Part shown: positions 8,585-16,500 of the stretch, one piece after another
Numbering within the stretch: position 1 is the first letter of the stretch
How the letters are laid out: every line of letters begins with the position of its first letter
Source of the DNA: Planctomycetota bacterium
GTDB taxonomy: Bacteria > Planctomycetota > Planctomycetia > Planctomycetales > Planctomycetaceae
Reading direction: 5' to 3'
NCBI GenBank assembly: GCA_023429275.1
Contig: JAEYWB010000100.1
Location: forward strand, 1-18,643
DNA: 18,643 nt
The notes under the pieces: model-generated
What the model saw: only the letters and a program-made list of their open reading frames with translations
Databases searched by the model: none
What the model was told of the DNA's origin: nothing
Made by a program: the position numbers and the translations under genes

Positions 8585-9673
8585 ATGACCCTACGGACGG
8601 TCTGTTACGACTGGCATGTTTCCCACGGCGGCCGGATGGTGGACTTCGCCGGCTGGCAAATGCCCGTGCAGTATTCCTCCCTTGTCGAGGAGCACTCGGC
8701 CGTCCGTAAAGCGGCTGGACTGTTCGACATCGGACACATGGGCCGGCTCCGATTCGACGGCGCGGGAGCGGCGGCTCTCCTCGACTACATCTGCACGAAC
8801 GATGTCTCCCGGCTCAAGGTCGGGGATGTCCGCTACTCGCTGGTCTGCCGCGACGACGGCGGCATCCTGGACGACGTCCTGATCTATCGCTTCGCGAACC
8901 ACTTTACGCTCGTGGTCAACGCTTCCAACCGCCAGAAGATCGTCGACTGGATCGCGACCCGCGCCACGGGGTTCGATTGCAGGATGACCGACGAAACCAT
9001 GGAGACTTTCATGTTTGCCGTTCAGGGACCGAGGTCGGCCACCCTGATCGACAATCTCGTCGCGGCCGCCACGGTCGACATGAAGTACTACTCGGTTATC
9101 GAGACGGATGTCATTGGCAAGCCAGGGTTTGTGAGCCGGACCGGCTATACCGGCGAAGACGGGTTCGAGATCGTCGTCCCGGCCGAAATTGGTGAGAAGG
9201 CCTGGGAGAGACTGCTCTCTGCGACCGCCGTGGCGGGTGGAAAGCCGTGCGGCCTCGGGGCGAGAGATACGCTTCGCCTGGAAGCGGCCATGCCCCTCTA
9301 CGGCCACGAAATGGACGAAAGCACCGATCCGTTCACGGCGGGGCTGGCCTTTGGCGTCAAGACAAAGAAGGCCGCGGACTTCATCGGCAAGGAGGCTCTT
9401 CTCCGGATCCAGGAGCATCCGACGGGGCGAAGCCGGGTCGGCCTGCGACTCGAGACCCAGCGGATTCCCCGGGAGAACATGTCGGTCCTTCAGAAGGGGG
9501 AGCCGGTCGGCATCGTGACGAGCGGAACACGCTCGCCGACCCTGGGGGCATCGATCGCCATGGCCTACGTCCCGACGAAGCTGTCGGCTCCGGGGACCAT
9601 GCTCGAAGTCGACATCCGCGGGACGCGGGAACTCGCGACCGTGGTTCCCCTGCCGTTCAACAAGCGGCCCTGA
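8585..9673 (+). CDS. gcvT: Aminomethyltransferase, glycine cleavage T protein
   Basis: GcvT takes the aminomethyl group from the lipoyl H protein and passes it to tetrahydrofolate, giving methylene-THF and ammonia in the glycine cleavage system. The 362-residue protein is the usual length. It contains DFAGWQMPVQY (20-30), the folate-binding FDIGHMG (47-53), the active-site region RDDGGILDDVLIYR (89-102) with the conserved aspartate, RTGYTGEDGFEI, and GLGARDTLRLEAAMPLYGHE. These separate it from YgfZ-type and dehydrogenase-fused relatives. A strong ribosome binding site (GAGGAG) sits 8 nt before ATG. The gcvH and gcvP genes are not in the window downstream, so the usual gcvTHP order is broken. 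A candidate terminator lies about 50 nt behind it. Confidence 0.95.
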   Translation: MTLRTVCYDWHVSHGGRMVDFAGWQMPVQYSSLVEEHSAVRKAAGLFDIGHMGRLRFDGAGAAALLDYICTNDVSRLKVGDVRYSLVCRDDGGILDDVLIYRFANHFTLVVNASNRQKIVDWIATRATGFDCRMTDETMETFMFAVQGPRSATLIDNLVAAATVDMKYYSVIETDVIGKPGFVSRTGYTGEDGFEIVVPAEIGEKAWERLLSATAVAGGKPCGLGARDTLRLEAAMPLYGHEMDESTDPFTAGLAFGVKTKKAADFIGKEALLRIQEHPTGRSRVGLRLETQRIPRENMSVLQKGEPVGIVTSGTRSPTLGASIAMAYVPTKLSAPGTMLEVDIRGTRELATVVPLPFNKRP

Positions 9674-9721
9674 GGGGCCCGTTCGTCCGTGCGTGCCAGC
9701 GAGCTCCATGAGCCGGACGAG

Positions 9722-9764
9722 AGGCGGCAGCGGCTTCCGTGGAAGACAGCAGTCGCCGCCTTTT
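9722..9764 (+). terminator. Candidate intrinsic terminator after gcvT
   Basis: An outer stem AGGCGGC / GCCGCCT encloses an inner CTTCC-GT-GGAAG hairpin and runs straight into TTTT. It lies 49 nt behind the gcvT stop and separates it from the respiratory operon. A smaller GGCCC-TGAG-GGGCC-like hairpin overlaps the gcvT stop at 9666-9679. The short T-run makes this moderate evidence only. Confidence 0.45.
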
Positions 9765-9850
9765 CGACCCCTTCCGGTCGCGAACGAGGTGCGATCGAAC
9801 ACCGAGTGTCGCGAGTCACTTTCAGGAAATCCGCGGGGCTCCAGAAGCCC

Positions 9851-9878
9851 TTGAACTTCCTGAAGCTGAGAATTCAAT
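9851..9878 (+). promoter_or_regulatory. Weak sigma-70-like promoter before the Rieske operon
   Basis: TTGAAC (9851-9856) and TTCAAT (9873-9878) are spaced 16 nt apart and each matches four of six consensus bases. They lie in the 318-nt spacer behind the gcvT terminator candidate and 113 nt before the Rieske start codon. This is the best-looking pair in the spacer, but it is a weak match. Confidence 0.22.
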
Positions 9879-9991
9879 CCAGTTTGCGTCGGTTCAGTTG
9901 CCGCCTTTTTTAACGGCCGCCATCATTCGCTGGACCCCGGGATTGGGCGCGAACACGCCTCACATCCACCCCCGTCACCATCCGTTCCGAT

Positions 9992-11119
9992 ATGGCCGAC
10001 CCTAAACCCTCGACAGCGGACATCCTCGCGAAGATCCGGGCCGCCAAGGCCGCCGGCGGGTCTGAGCCCACTCCTCCGCCTGCGGAATCGGCCGCGCCTG
10101 CAGCCGAGCCGGTCGCAGAAGCGGCAGCGGATGCCCCCGTTGCACCCGTACCGGCTACGCCGGCTCCCCCTGCGGAGAAGCCAAAGTCCACCGCAGACAT
10201 CATGGCTGCGATCAAGAAGGGTGGCGGCGGAGCGGCGGCTCCTGCTCCGGCGGGTGACAAGCCGAAGTCCACGGCCGACATTCTCGCTGCGGCGCGAGCA
10301 GGTGCGGCACCGAAGCCTGCAGGCGAAAAGCCGGCCGGCACATCGAACATTCTCGCCTCCATTCGTGGAGGTGGTGCCGGGAAGCCCGCTGCGGCGCCGG
10401 CTGCCGGGGCTGCTCCGGCGGCGTCCGCGGCTGCCAAGCCGGCCGCGCCGGCAGGTGATCGTCCTTCCGTTCAGGAGATGCTGAAGGCGGTCAAACAGGC
10501 GGAAGCTGTTGGTGCTGGCGGGGCGGCCGTTGCGGCGGCTCCGGCGAAGCCGAAGCTCCCGGCGAAGGCGGCTCCGGGCAAGGGAAAGGGAGCCGAGGTT
10601 TCGCGGCGATCATTTCCGGCTGCTCTCGCGGCTGCGGTGATGACGCCTTACTACCTCGGCATGTCGGTCCTGGCTGCCATCGGAGGCATCTGGTCGCTGG
10701 CCATGGCCCGGTTCATGATGCCGAACACCGTCCTCGAGCTCCCCTCGAAGTTCAAGATCGGCCCCGAGTCCGATTACCCGTACGGCAAGGTCTCTGAAAA
10801 GTTCAAGGCCTCCCGCGGGGTCTGGATCGTTAACACCGATTTCGAAGGGGCGCCTGCGATTTACGCCCTCTCGTCTGTCTGCACGCATCTCGGCTGCACG
10901 CCGAGCTGGCTCGAAGCCGAGCAGAAGTTCAAGTGCCCGTGTCACGGGTCCGGCTTCTATATCACTGGAATCAACTTCGAAGGTCCGGCTCCCCGTCCTT
11001 TGGAACGGGTTGGCCTGGCCCTGACTCCGGACGGTCAGCTGGAAGTCGACAAGAGCCGTAAGTTCCAGGAGGAACTCGGCCAGTGGCAGGACCCCAAGTC
11101 CTTCGTTCGCATCGTCTGA
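9992..11119 (+). CDS. Rieske iron-sulfur protein with repeated N-terminal tail
   Basis: This is the high-potential 2Fe-2S subunit of a bc-type quinol oxidase. The C-terminal third is a clear Rieske domain. Its cluster ligands are in CTHLGC (Cys297, His299) and CPCHG (Cys315, His318), with the disulfide cysteines at 302 and 317. One membrane helix (about 209-236) precedes it, directly after SRRSF (204-208), which resembles a twin-arginine motif and would suit folded export. The first ~200 residues are unusual: Ala/Pro/Gly-rich linkers join about five copies of a short helix-like motif, near STADILAxIR, at residues 5-17, 63-76, 90-103, 113-126 and a weaker one at 156-168. The 375-residue length is about twice that of a normal Rieske protein. 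No Shine-Dalgarno sequence precedes the ATG. It is the first gene of the operon. Confidence 0.93.
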   Translation: MADPKPSTADILAKIRAAKAAGGSEPTPPPAESAAPAAEPVAEAAADAPVAPVPATPAPPAEKPKSTADIMAAIKKGGGGAAAPAPAGDKPKSTADILAAARAGAAPKPAGEKPAGTSNILASIRGGGAGKPAAAPAAGAAPAASAAAKPAAPAGDRPSVQEMLKAVKQAEAVGAGGAAVAAAPAKPKLPAKAAPGKGKGAEVSRRSFPAALAAAVMTPYYLGMSVLAAIGGIWSLAMARFMMPNTVLELPSKFKIGPESDYPYGKVSEKFKASRGVWIVNTDFEGAPAIYALSSVCTHLGCTPSWLEAEQKFKCPCHGSGFYITGINFEGPAPRPLERVGLALTPDGQLEVDKSRKFQEELGQWQDPKSFVRIV

Positions 11120-11209
11120 TCGGTGTCCGTGGTCGATCGGGCCAACGGTCTTCGGGCTGGGCTCGCGATCCCGTTTGCCGGTTCTAGCTTTGGTTCCCTG
11201 ACATGATTC

Positions 11210-11226
11210 GCCGGCTGAATGCCGGC
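11210..11226. repeat. Intergenic inverted repeat before cytochrome b
   Basis: GCCGGC-TGAAT-GCCGGC lies 14 nt before the cytochrome b start codon. The same design (GCCGGC, five bases starting with T, GCCGGCAC) recurs at 13523-13541. It may shape RNA stability or translation between operon genes. Confidence 0.5.
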
Positions 11227-11240
11227 ACTGAGGGACAGAG

Positions 11241-12014
11241 ATGTCTGTCGGCGAATACATTCGTCAATCGCAGATCTGGAAGAGCATCTTCCGCCATCCG
11301 GCGCCGTATGACCGGCGAAACCGGATGGTGGTCATGCTCACCAACTTCTTTCTGCACCTTCACCCTGTGTCGGTGCAGAAGGGGGGGATTGCGCTCTCGT
11401 ACACCTGGTGTATGGGGGGGGTGACCTTCTTCCTGTTCCTGGTCGAGGCGCTGACCGGCGTCCTCCTGATGTTCTACTACCGGCCGACGCTGGAGTGGGC
11501 GTTCACCGATATTCGCGCCCTTCGCGACGTCACGTCGCTCGGCATCATGCGGGAGATCCATCGCTGGGGGGCCCACGCGATGGTCATCACCGTCTGGCTG
11601 CACATGTACCGGGTGTTCCTGACAGGAAGCTACAAGCCTCCGCGGGAGTTCAACTGGGTCATCGGGGTGCTCCTGCTGGTCCTGACGCTGCTGCTGTCGT
11701 TCACCGGCTACCTGCTGCCGTGGGACCAGCTGGCGATCTGGGCGATCACCGTCGGTTCGAACATGGCCCGCGCCCATCCTTTCCTGGGTCATGAAGGTCC
11801 CGGTTTTCAGTTGCTGAACATCGGGGGCTATGACCTCATCACGAATGCCTCCGACGCCCGGTTCCTCCTCCTGGGGGCCCGGAACGTCGGTGAAGAGACG
11901 CTCAACCGGTTTTACATCCTGCACTGTGTCGCGATCCCCGTGGTGGTCTCGCTGCTGATTGCGATCCACTTCTGGCGGGTTCGTAAAGACGGCGGGATCA
12001 GCCAGCCGCTGTAA
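11241..12014 (+). CDS. Cytochrome b6-type subunit (N-terminal half of cyt b)
   Basis: This membrane protein holds the two b haems that carry electrons across the membrane in a quinol:acceptor oxidoreductase. Its 257 residues cover the four core helices. Haem ligands are His107 and His121 in HRWGAHAMVITVWLHMYR, and His228 and His243 in the last helix. The second pair is separated by 14 residues, as in cytochrome b6, rather than 13 as in mitochondrial cytochrome b. The quinol-site sequence TGYLLPWDQLAIWA also matches b6. Cys57 in YTWCMGG aligns with the b6 cysteine that binds the extra haem c covalently. A good ribosome binding site (GAGGGA) precedes ATG 11241. The gene contains two G-runs (7 nt and 8 nt) flanking the Cys57 region. 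It works with the Rieske protein upstream and the subunit-IV-like protein downstream. Confidence 0.94.
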   Translation: MSVGEYIRQSQIWKSIFRHPAPYDRRNRMVVMLTNFFLHLHPVSVQKGGIALSYTWCMGGVTFFLFLVEALTGVLLMFYYRPTLEWAFTDIRALRDVTSLGIMREIHRWGAHAMVITVWLHMYRVFLTGSYKPPREFNWVIGVLLLVLTLLLSFTGYLLPWDQLAIWAITVGSNMARAHPFLGHEGPGFQLLNIGGYDLITNASDARFLLLGARNVGEETLNRFYILHCVAIPVVVSLLIAIHFWRVRKDGGISQPL

Positions 12015-12134
12015 CGGCGATCGATGTCTGGGAATTGTGGCCGCCGGTCGAAGATCGACTGGCGCGATTGTTCGTCGGCTCGCAGTCCGTGACGGGACTC
12101 AGGCCAAGGACGCTGGATCCGGAAGATTCACCAA

Positions 12135-13490
12135 ATGCATGCCGACCTGACACCTTCCGTCATCAACGCACTGGGGTGGCTTTACCTGCTCCTCGCTGCC
12201 ATGAACCTGTGGTGGACGGTGCGGTCGTTCAAGAACGACGGCTACTACGATTCGGTAGCCGGCATTCAGCACGTGCCGAAGGCGTTCACCTGGGCGCTTT
12301 ACACGACGCTGCTGTTCTTCGTCGCGTTCGCGCACCTCGTGGCTCACAGCGACGCCGATCGGTTCCTCATCCGGCTTCCGGAGTGGTTCAAGTCGATCGT
12401 CAACTTCGTGACGTCGGACGCGCGAATCTTCTTTGCCGTGTCGATCGTCGGCTTCTGGGCGATGCTTCACTTCCGCGAGTCGTGGGTGAAGCCGACTCCG
12501 GCGTGGCTGATCCTCAACGCCTCGGTGCTGTTCCTTGCACTGAGCATGACGGACTACGACTTCCGGCTGATCGTCGGCAAGCCGGACAACGTCCCGATCG
12601 TCGGCCTGCTGTTCCTGTTCGGTTTCTTCACATGGCTCTACTTCCTGAAGGCGGTCGATAACGACAAGCGGCTGGCCGAAGGTCGCCCGCTTGCCGAGAC
12701 GGAGCTCAAGGAGCAGGTTCTCGTGTGGCCGGACCTCGTGTACACGGAACTCGTGTGCATGCTCGTCCTGACGACGATCCTGATCCTGTGGGGTGTCGCG
12801 CTGCCGGCCCCGATCGAAGAGCCCGCCTCGTCCGTCAAGACCCCCAACCCCTCGAAGGCCCCGTGGTACTTCCTGGGTCTGCAGGAAATGCTCGTCTACT
12901 ACGATCCCTGGATGGCCGGGGTCGTTCTTCCGCTGGTCATCATCGGCGGTCTGATGGCGATCCCCTACATCGACTTCAATCGCAAGGGGAACGGCTACTA
13001 CTGCTACAACGACCGCAAGGTTTCCGTCGGGATCTTCCTGTTCGGGTTCCTCCCGCTGTGGATCGGGATGATCATCCTCGGAACCTTCATCCGCGGCCCG
13101 AACTGGAACATGTTCGGCGCCTACGAGTACTGGGACGTCCACAAGCTGGAGGTCCTCAACAACGTCAACCTGTCCGATGCCTTCTGGGTCTACGGGCTCA
13201 ACCAGTCCCTCCCCTCCTACCAGGGGCCGGATACGCTGACCTCGATCCTGACGATCCTGAAGCGAGAGTGGCTCGGCCTCCTGCTGACAGTCGGTTACCT
13301 GGTGGTCCTGCCGCCGCTGATGGCGGTGACCTTCCTGCGAAGCTACTTCATGCGGATGGGATTCGTCCGCTACATGGTCTTCGCGAACCTGATCCTGTTC
13401 ATGATGGCCCTGCCGATCAAGATGGTGCTGCGGTGGGCATTCAGCCTGAAGTACATCGTCGCCATCCCCGAATGGTTTTTTAACATCTAA
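12135..13490 (+). CDS. Cytochrome b C-terminal (subunit IV-like) membrane protein, extended
   Basis: This 451-residue integral membrane protein completes the split cytochrome b. The part recognisable as subunit IV starts near residue 195 and includes TPNPSKAPWYFLGLQEML (236-253). There APWY stands where the quinol-site PEWY motif is found in most bc complexes; the same change is seen in menaquinol-using relatives. Two features exceed a ~160-residue subunit IV. About five extra helices precede it (roughly 7-29, 50-70, 97-118, 120-137, 153-172), and a pair of helices follows near the C-terminus (376-401, 409-436). I do not recognise the extra N-terminal domain. It has no CXXCH and no obvious cofactor motif, though it holds His46, His67, His71 and His112. 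GGAAG lies about 8 nt before ATG. Spacing from cytochrome b is 120 nt, with no gene between. Confidence 0.85.
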   Translation: MHADLTPSVINALGWLYLLLAAMNLWWTVRSFKNDGYYDSVAGIQHVPKAFTWALYTTLLFFVAFAHLVAHSDADRFLIRLPEWFKSIVNFVTSDARIFFAVSIVGFWAMLHFRESWVKPTPAWLILNASVLFLALSMTDYDFRLIVGKPDNVPIVGLLFLFGFFTWLYFLKAVDNDKRLAEGRPLAETELKEQVLVWPDLVYTELVCMLVLTTILILWGVALPAPIEEPASSVKTPNPSKAPWYFLGLQEMLVYYDPWMAGVVLPLVIIGGLMAIPYIDFNRKGNGYYCYNDRKVSVGIFLFGFLPLWIGMIILGTFIRGPNWNMFGAYEYWDVHKLEVLNNVNLSDAFWVYGLNQSLPSYQGPDTLTSILTILKREWLGLLLTVGYLVVLPPLMAVTFLRSYFMRMGFVRYMVFANLILFMMALPIKMVLRWAFSLKYIVAIPEWFFNI

Positions 13491-13521
13491 CCCCGCCCCG
13501 CGGTTCACGGACAAGTTTGTC

Positions 13522-13540
13522 TGCCGGCTCCACGCCGGCA
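13522..13540. repeat. Intergenic inverted repeat before the giant cytochrome gene
   Basis: TGCCGGC-TCCAC-GCCGGCA is a perfect 7-bp stem with a 5-nt loop in the 99-nt gap behind the subunit-IV-like gene. It closely matches the inverted repeat at 11210-11226 in stem, loop length and the AC that follows. No T-tract is present. Confidence 0.55.
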
Positions 13541-13589
13541 CGAAACCTGGAGTCCAGCCTCCGCCTCCGGCTGTGTTGGAAAGAGTGAT

Positions 13590-16500
13590 ATGCCAGCGAC
13601 AGAACAGTTTTGGCGACCTCTCAGCGGCATGCACAAGGTGTTTGCCGTCAGCGCCATCGCCGTGCTCGGCGCCACGCTGATCATGATGGCCAAGGATGAG
13701 CGACGCGACTGGCGGGCCTACCAGACCGAAGCGGAAGAGCTGCGCGTCGAGAAACTGGAGAAGGAAAAGCGGGCCATCGAAAGCGCGAAGTATGTCGCGG
13801 AGCGCGACAAGCTCCTCGCCCGGAAGGCCGAGGCTGAGAAGCGGTACGCTGAGGCCCTCGAAGCGACCGACAACCAGCCGCTGATCAACGAATACAAGAC
13901 CCTCAAGACCGAGACCGACACGCTCGCCGTCACGCTGAAGTTCAAGAACGCCGAGCGCGACAAGGCGCGGGCCGACTTCGACCTCGCCGTCCGTGACGCG
14001 AAGCCGCAGGCGGAACTCGACCGGCTCCTCGGCATTTACGAGGCGCAGCAGGAGATCGTCAACCAGTACGCGCGGGACCTCGAAGCGAAGAAGATCGCCT
14101 TCGATGCGAAGAAGGCTGAGTACAACAAGCTCTCGGAAGATCTGAAGAGCATCGATGCCGAGATCGTCAAGTTCACGGCCGACGAGAAGACGCTGACCGA
14201 GCAGAGCGAGAACCTCCGCCCGACGAGCTTCGTTCCGAAGGCCAAGCGGTCATTCAAGGAATGGCCGATCATCAACGCCTTCAATCCGATCCACAAGATC
14301 CAGTACGACTGGCCGATCGGCCTCGACATCGGGCTCGGGATGAAGCGGGTCGGCCGTGTCGACCGCTGCCGTTCGTGCCACGTCAACGTCGGTGACTTCG
14401 GCGCCGGCAATGTCGCGGCTTACCCGAACGACGAGTACCACCAGCCGTTCTCGGCTCACCCGAACCCGGACCTGTTCCTGACGTCGGGCAGCCCGCACCC
14501 GATGGAGAAGTTCGGCTGCACGATCTGCCACGAAGGGGATGGATCGGGCACGAGCTTCCAGAACGCCGAACACACCGCTGCCGATCCGGCCCAGGCCGCC
14601 GATTGGGAAGAGAAGTACCATTGGCACTCGAACCACTTCTGGGAATACCCGATGTTCCCGAAGCCGTTCCTCGAGGCGACCTGCCTCCGTTGCCATCACT
14701 CGGTCGTCGAGCTCGGCGTCAACAAGAAGTTCGGAGCCTCTGCTCCGAAGGTGTTCGAAGGCTACACGCTGATCCGCGAGTACGGCTGCTTCGGCTGCCA
14801 CGAGATCAACGGCTTCGACGGCACGAAGCCGATCGGCCCGGATATGCGGGCCGAGCCCTCGTCGGCCGAAGAACTGGCCAAGATCGCGGCCGATCCGACC
14901 GCCATCCCGGGCACCCTGCGGAAGGTCGGTCCGTCGCTGCGGCACATCGCCCAGAAGACGAGCCCGTCGTTCATCGCCGCCTGGACGAAGAACCCCAAGG
15001 AGTTCCGGCCTTCGACCCGCATGCCGGTCTTCTTCAACGAATCGAACCAGCACGACTCGCTGGCCGGCAAGCTGCAGCCCGTCGAACTGACCGGCATCGC
15101 CAGCTACCTGACGGCGAAGTCGACGGATATCGAACTGCAGAAGCCCGCCGACGGCTACAAGCCCGACGCGGCCCGCGGGAAGGCGCTGTTTGCCCGTCGT
15201 GGCTGCCTGGCGTGCCACAGCTACCCGGGCGACGAAGCCTTCGCGGGTGCCAAGGCGGACTTCGGTCCGGAGCTCTCGCGGATTCACGAGAAGCTGCTTC
15301 CGGGCGAAGCAGGATTCCAGTGGCTCTACACCTGGCTCAAGGAGCCGGAGAAGTACCACGCCCGCACGAAGATGCCGGACCTGTTCCTCGATGCGTACAA
15401 GGACGGGGAGACGGAGATCGACCCGGCCGCCGACATCGCTGCCTTCCTTCTGGAAAAGGGGACGAAGGAGCATGCCCCGCTCGACCGGCAGTTCACGACG
15501 TCGCTCGGCGTCGTGGGTGATGCCGACTTCACCGCCGCCAGGGCCGCACAGCTTGGCGTCGAGCACGCCGGCGTCCTCGTGACGGAAGTCCTCCAGGGAA
15601 GCTCGGCCACCCGTGCCCGGGTAAAGACCGAAACGAGCAGCCGGGTCGTCCCGATCGAAGTCAATGACGTGATACTCGCGGTCGGAGCCGACAAGGCGAC
15701 CTCGCCGGAGCAGCTCGACAAGCTCATCGCGGCCAAGAAGCCGGGGGAAATCGTGACGATCACCGTCGTCTCCAAGGGACGGTCGGAATCGCGTGAAGTC
15801 ACCCTCAGCAGTCCGCTCGATGACCTTGTCCGGTTCTACCTCGGCAAGGCGATGAACTCGGAGAAGGTCGAACAGGTCTTCAAGGACCGGCGCGTGGCGA
15901 TCCCCGCCGCCGCGACGACTCCGAAGGCCGACGGCACGCTCCCGGCTCTCAAGGACATCATCAAGGGTGACGAGATCGAACTCGCCGCCGCGGCGGACGC
16001 GACGGTCTCGGAAGAGGAGTGGGAGGCCCGCAAGCTGGTCTTCATCGGTCGCCGGACCGTCAGCCGTTATGGATGCTTCGGCTGCCACGACATCGCCAAC
16101 TTCGAAGACGGCAAGCCGATCGGCCCGGCCCTGACCGACTGGGGTCGGAAGGACACCTCGAAGCTCGCTCCCGAGCACATCGAAGAGTACCTGCACCACC
16201 ACGGCGAGCGGGACGGATCGAGCACCGCCTCGAAGATACACGACATCATCAAGTCCGCGAAGGCGGACGGCACGGCGTCGCAGGAAGACCTGACGAAGGC
16301 GTTCCTCTACGAGAGCCTGCTGCACCACGGCCGCCCGGGCTTCATCTGGCAGAAGCTCCGCGACCCGCGCAGCTACGATTACGAGAAGATCGAAACCAAG
16401 GGTTGGGATGAACGTCTCCGGATGCCCAACTTCTACTTCGACCAGAAGCAGATCGAGGCGATCTCGACGTTCGTTCTCGGCCTCGTCGCCGATCCGCCGG

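Noticed and set aside
9992..11119. Frameshift or fusion artefact as the reason for the long Rieske tail
   Set aside because: The frame is continuous, the motif repeats start at residue 5, and the reading frame leads straight into the membrane helix and Rieske domain.
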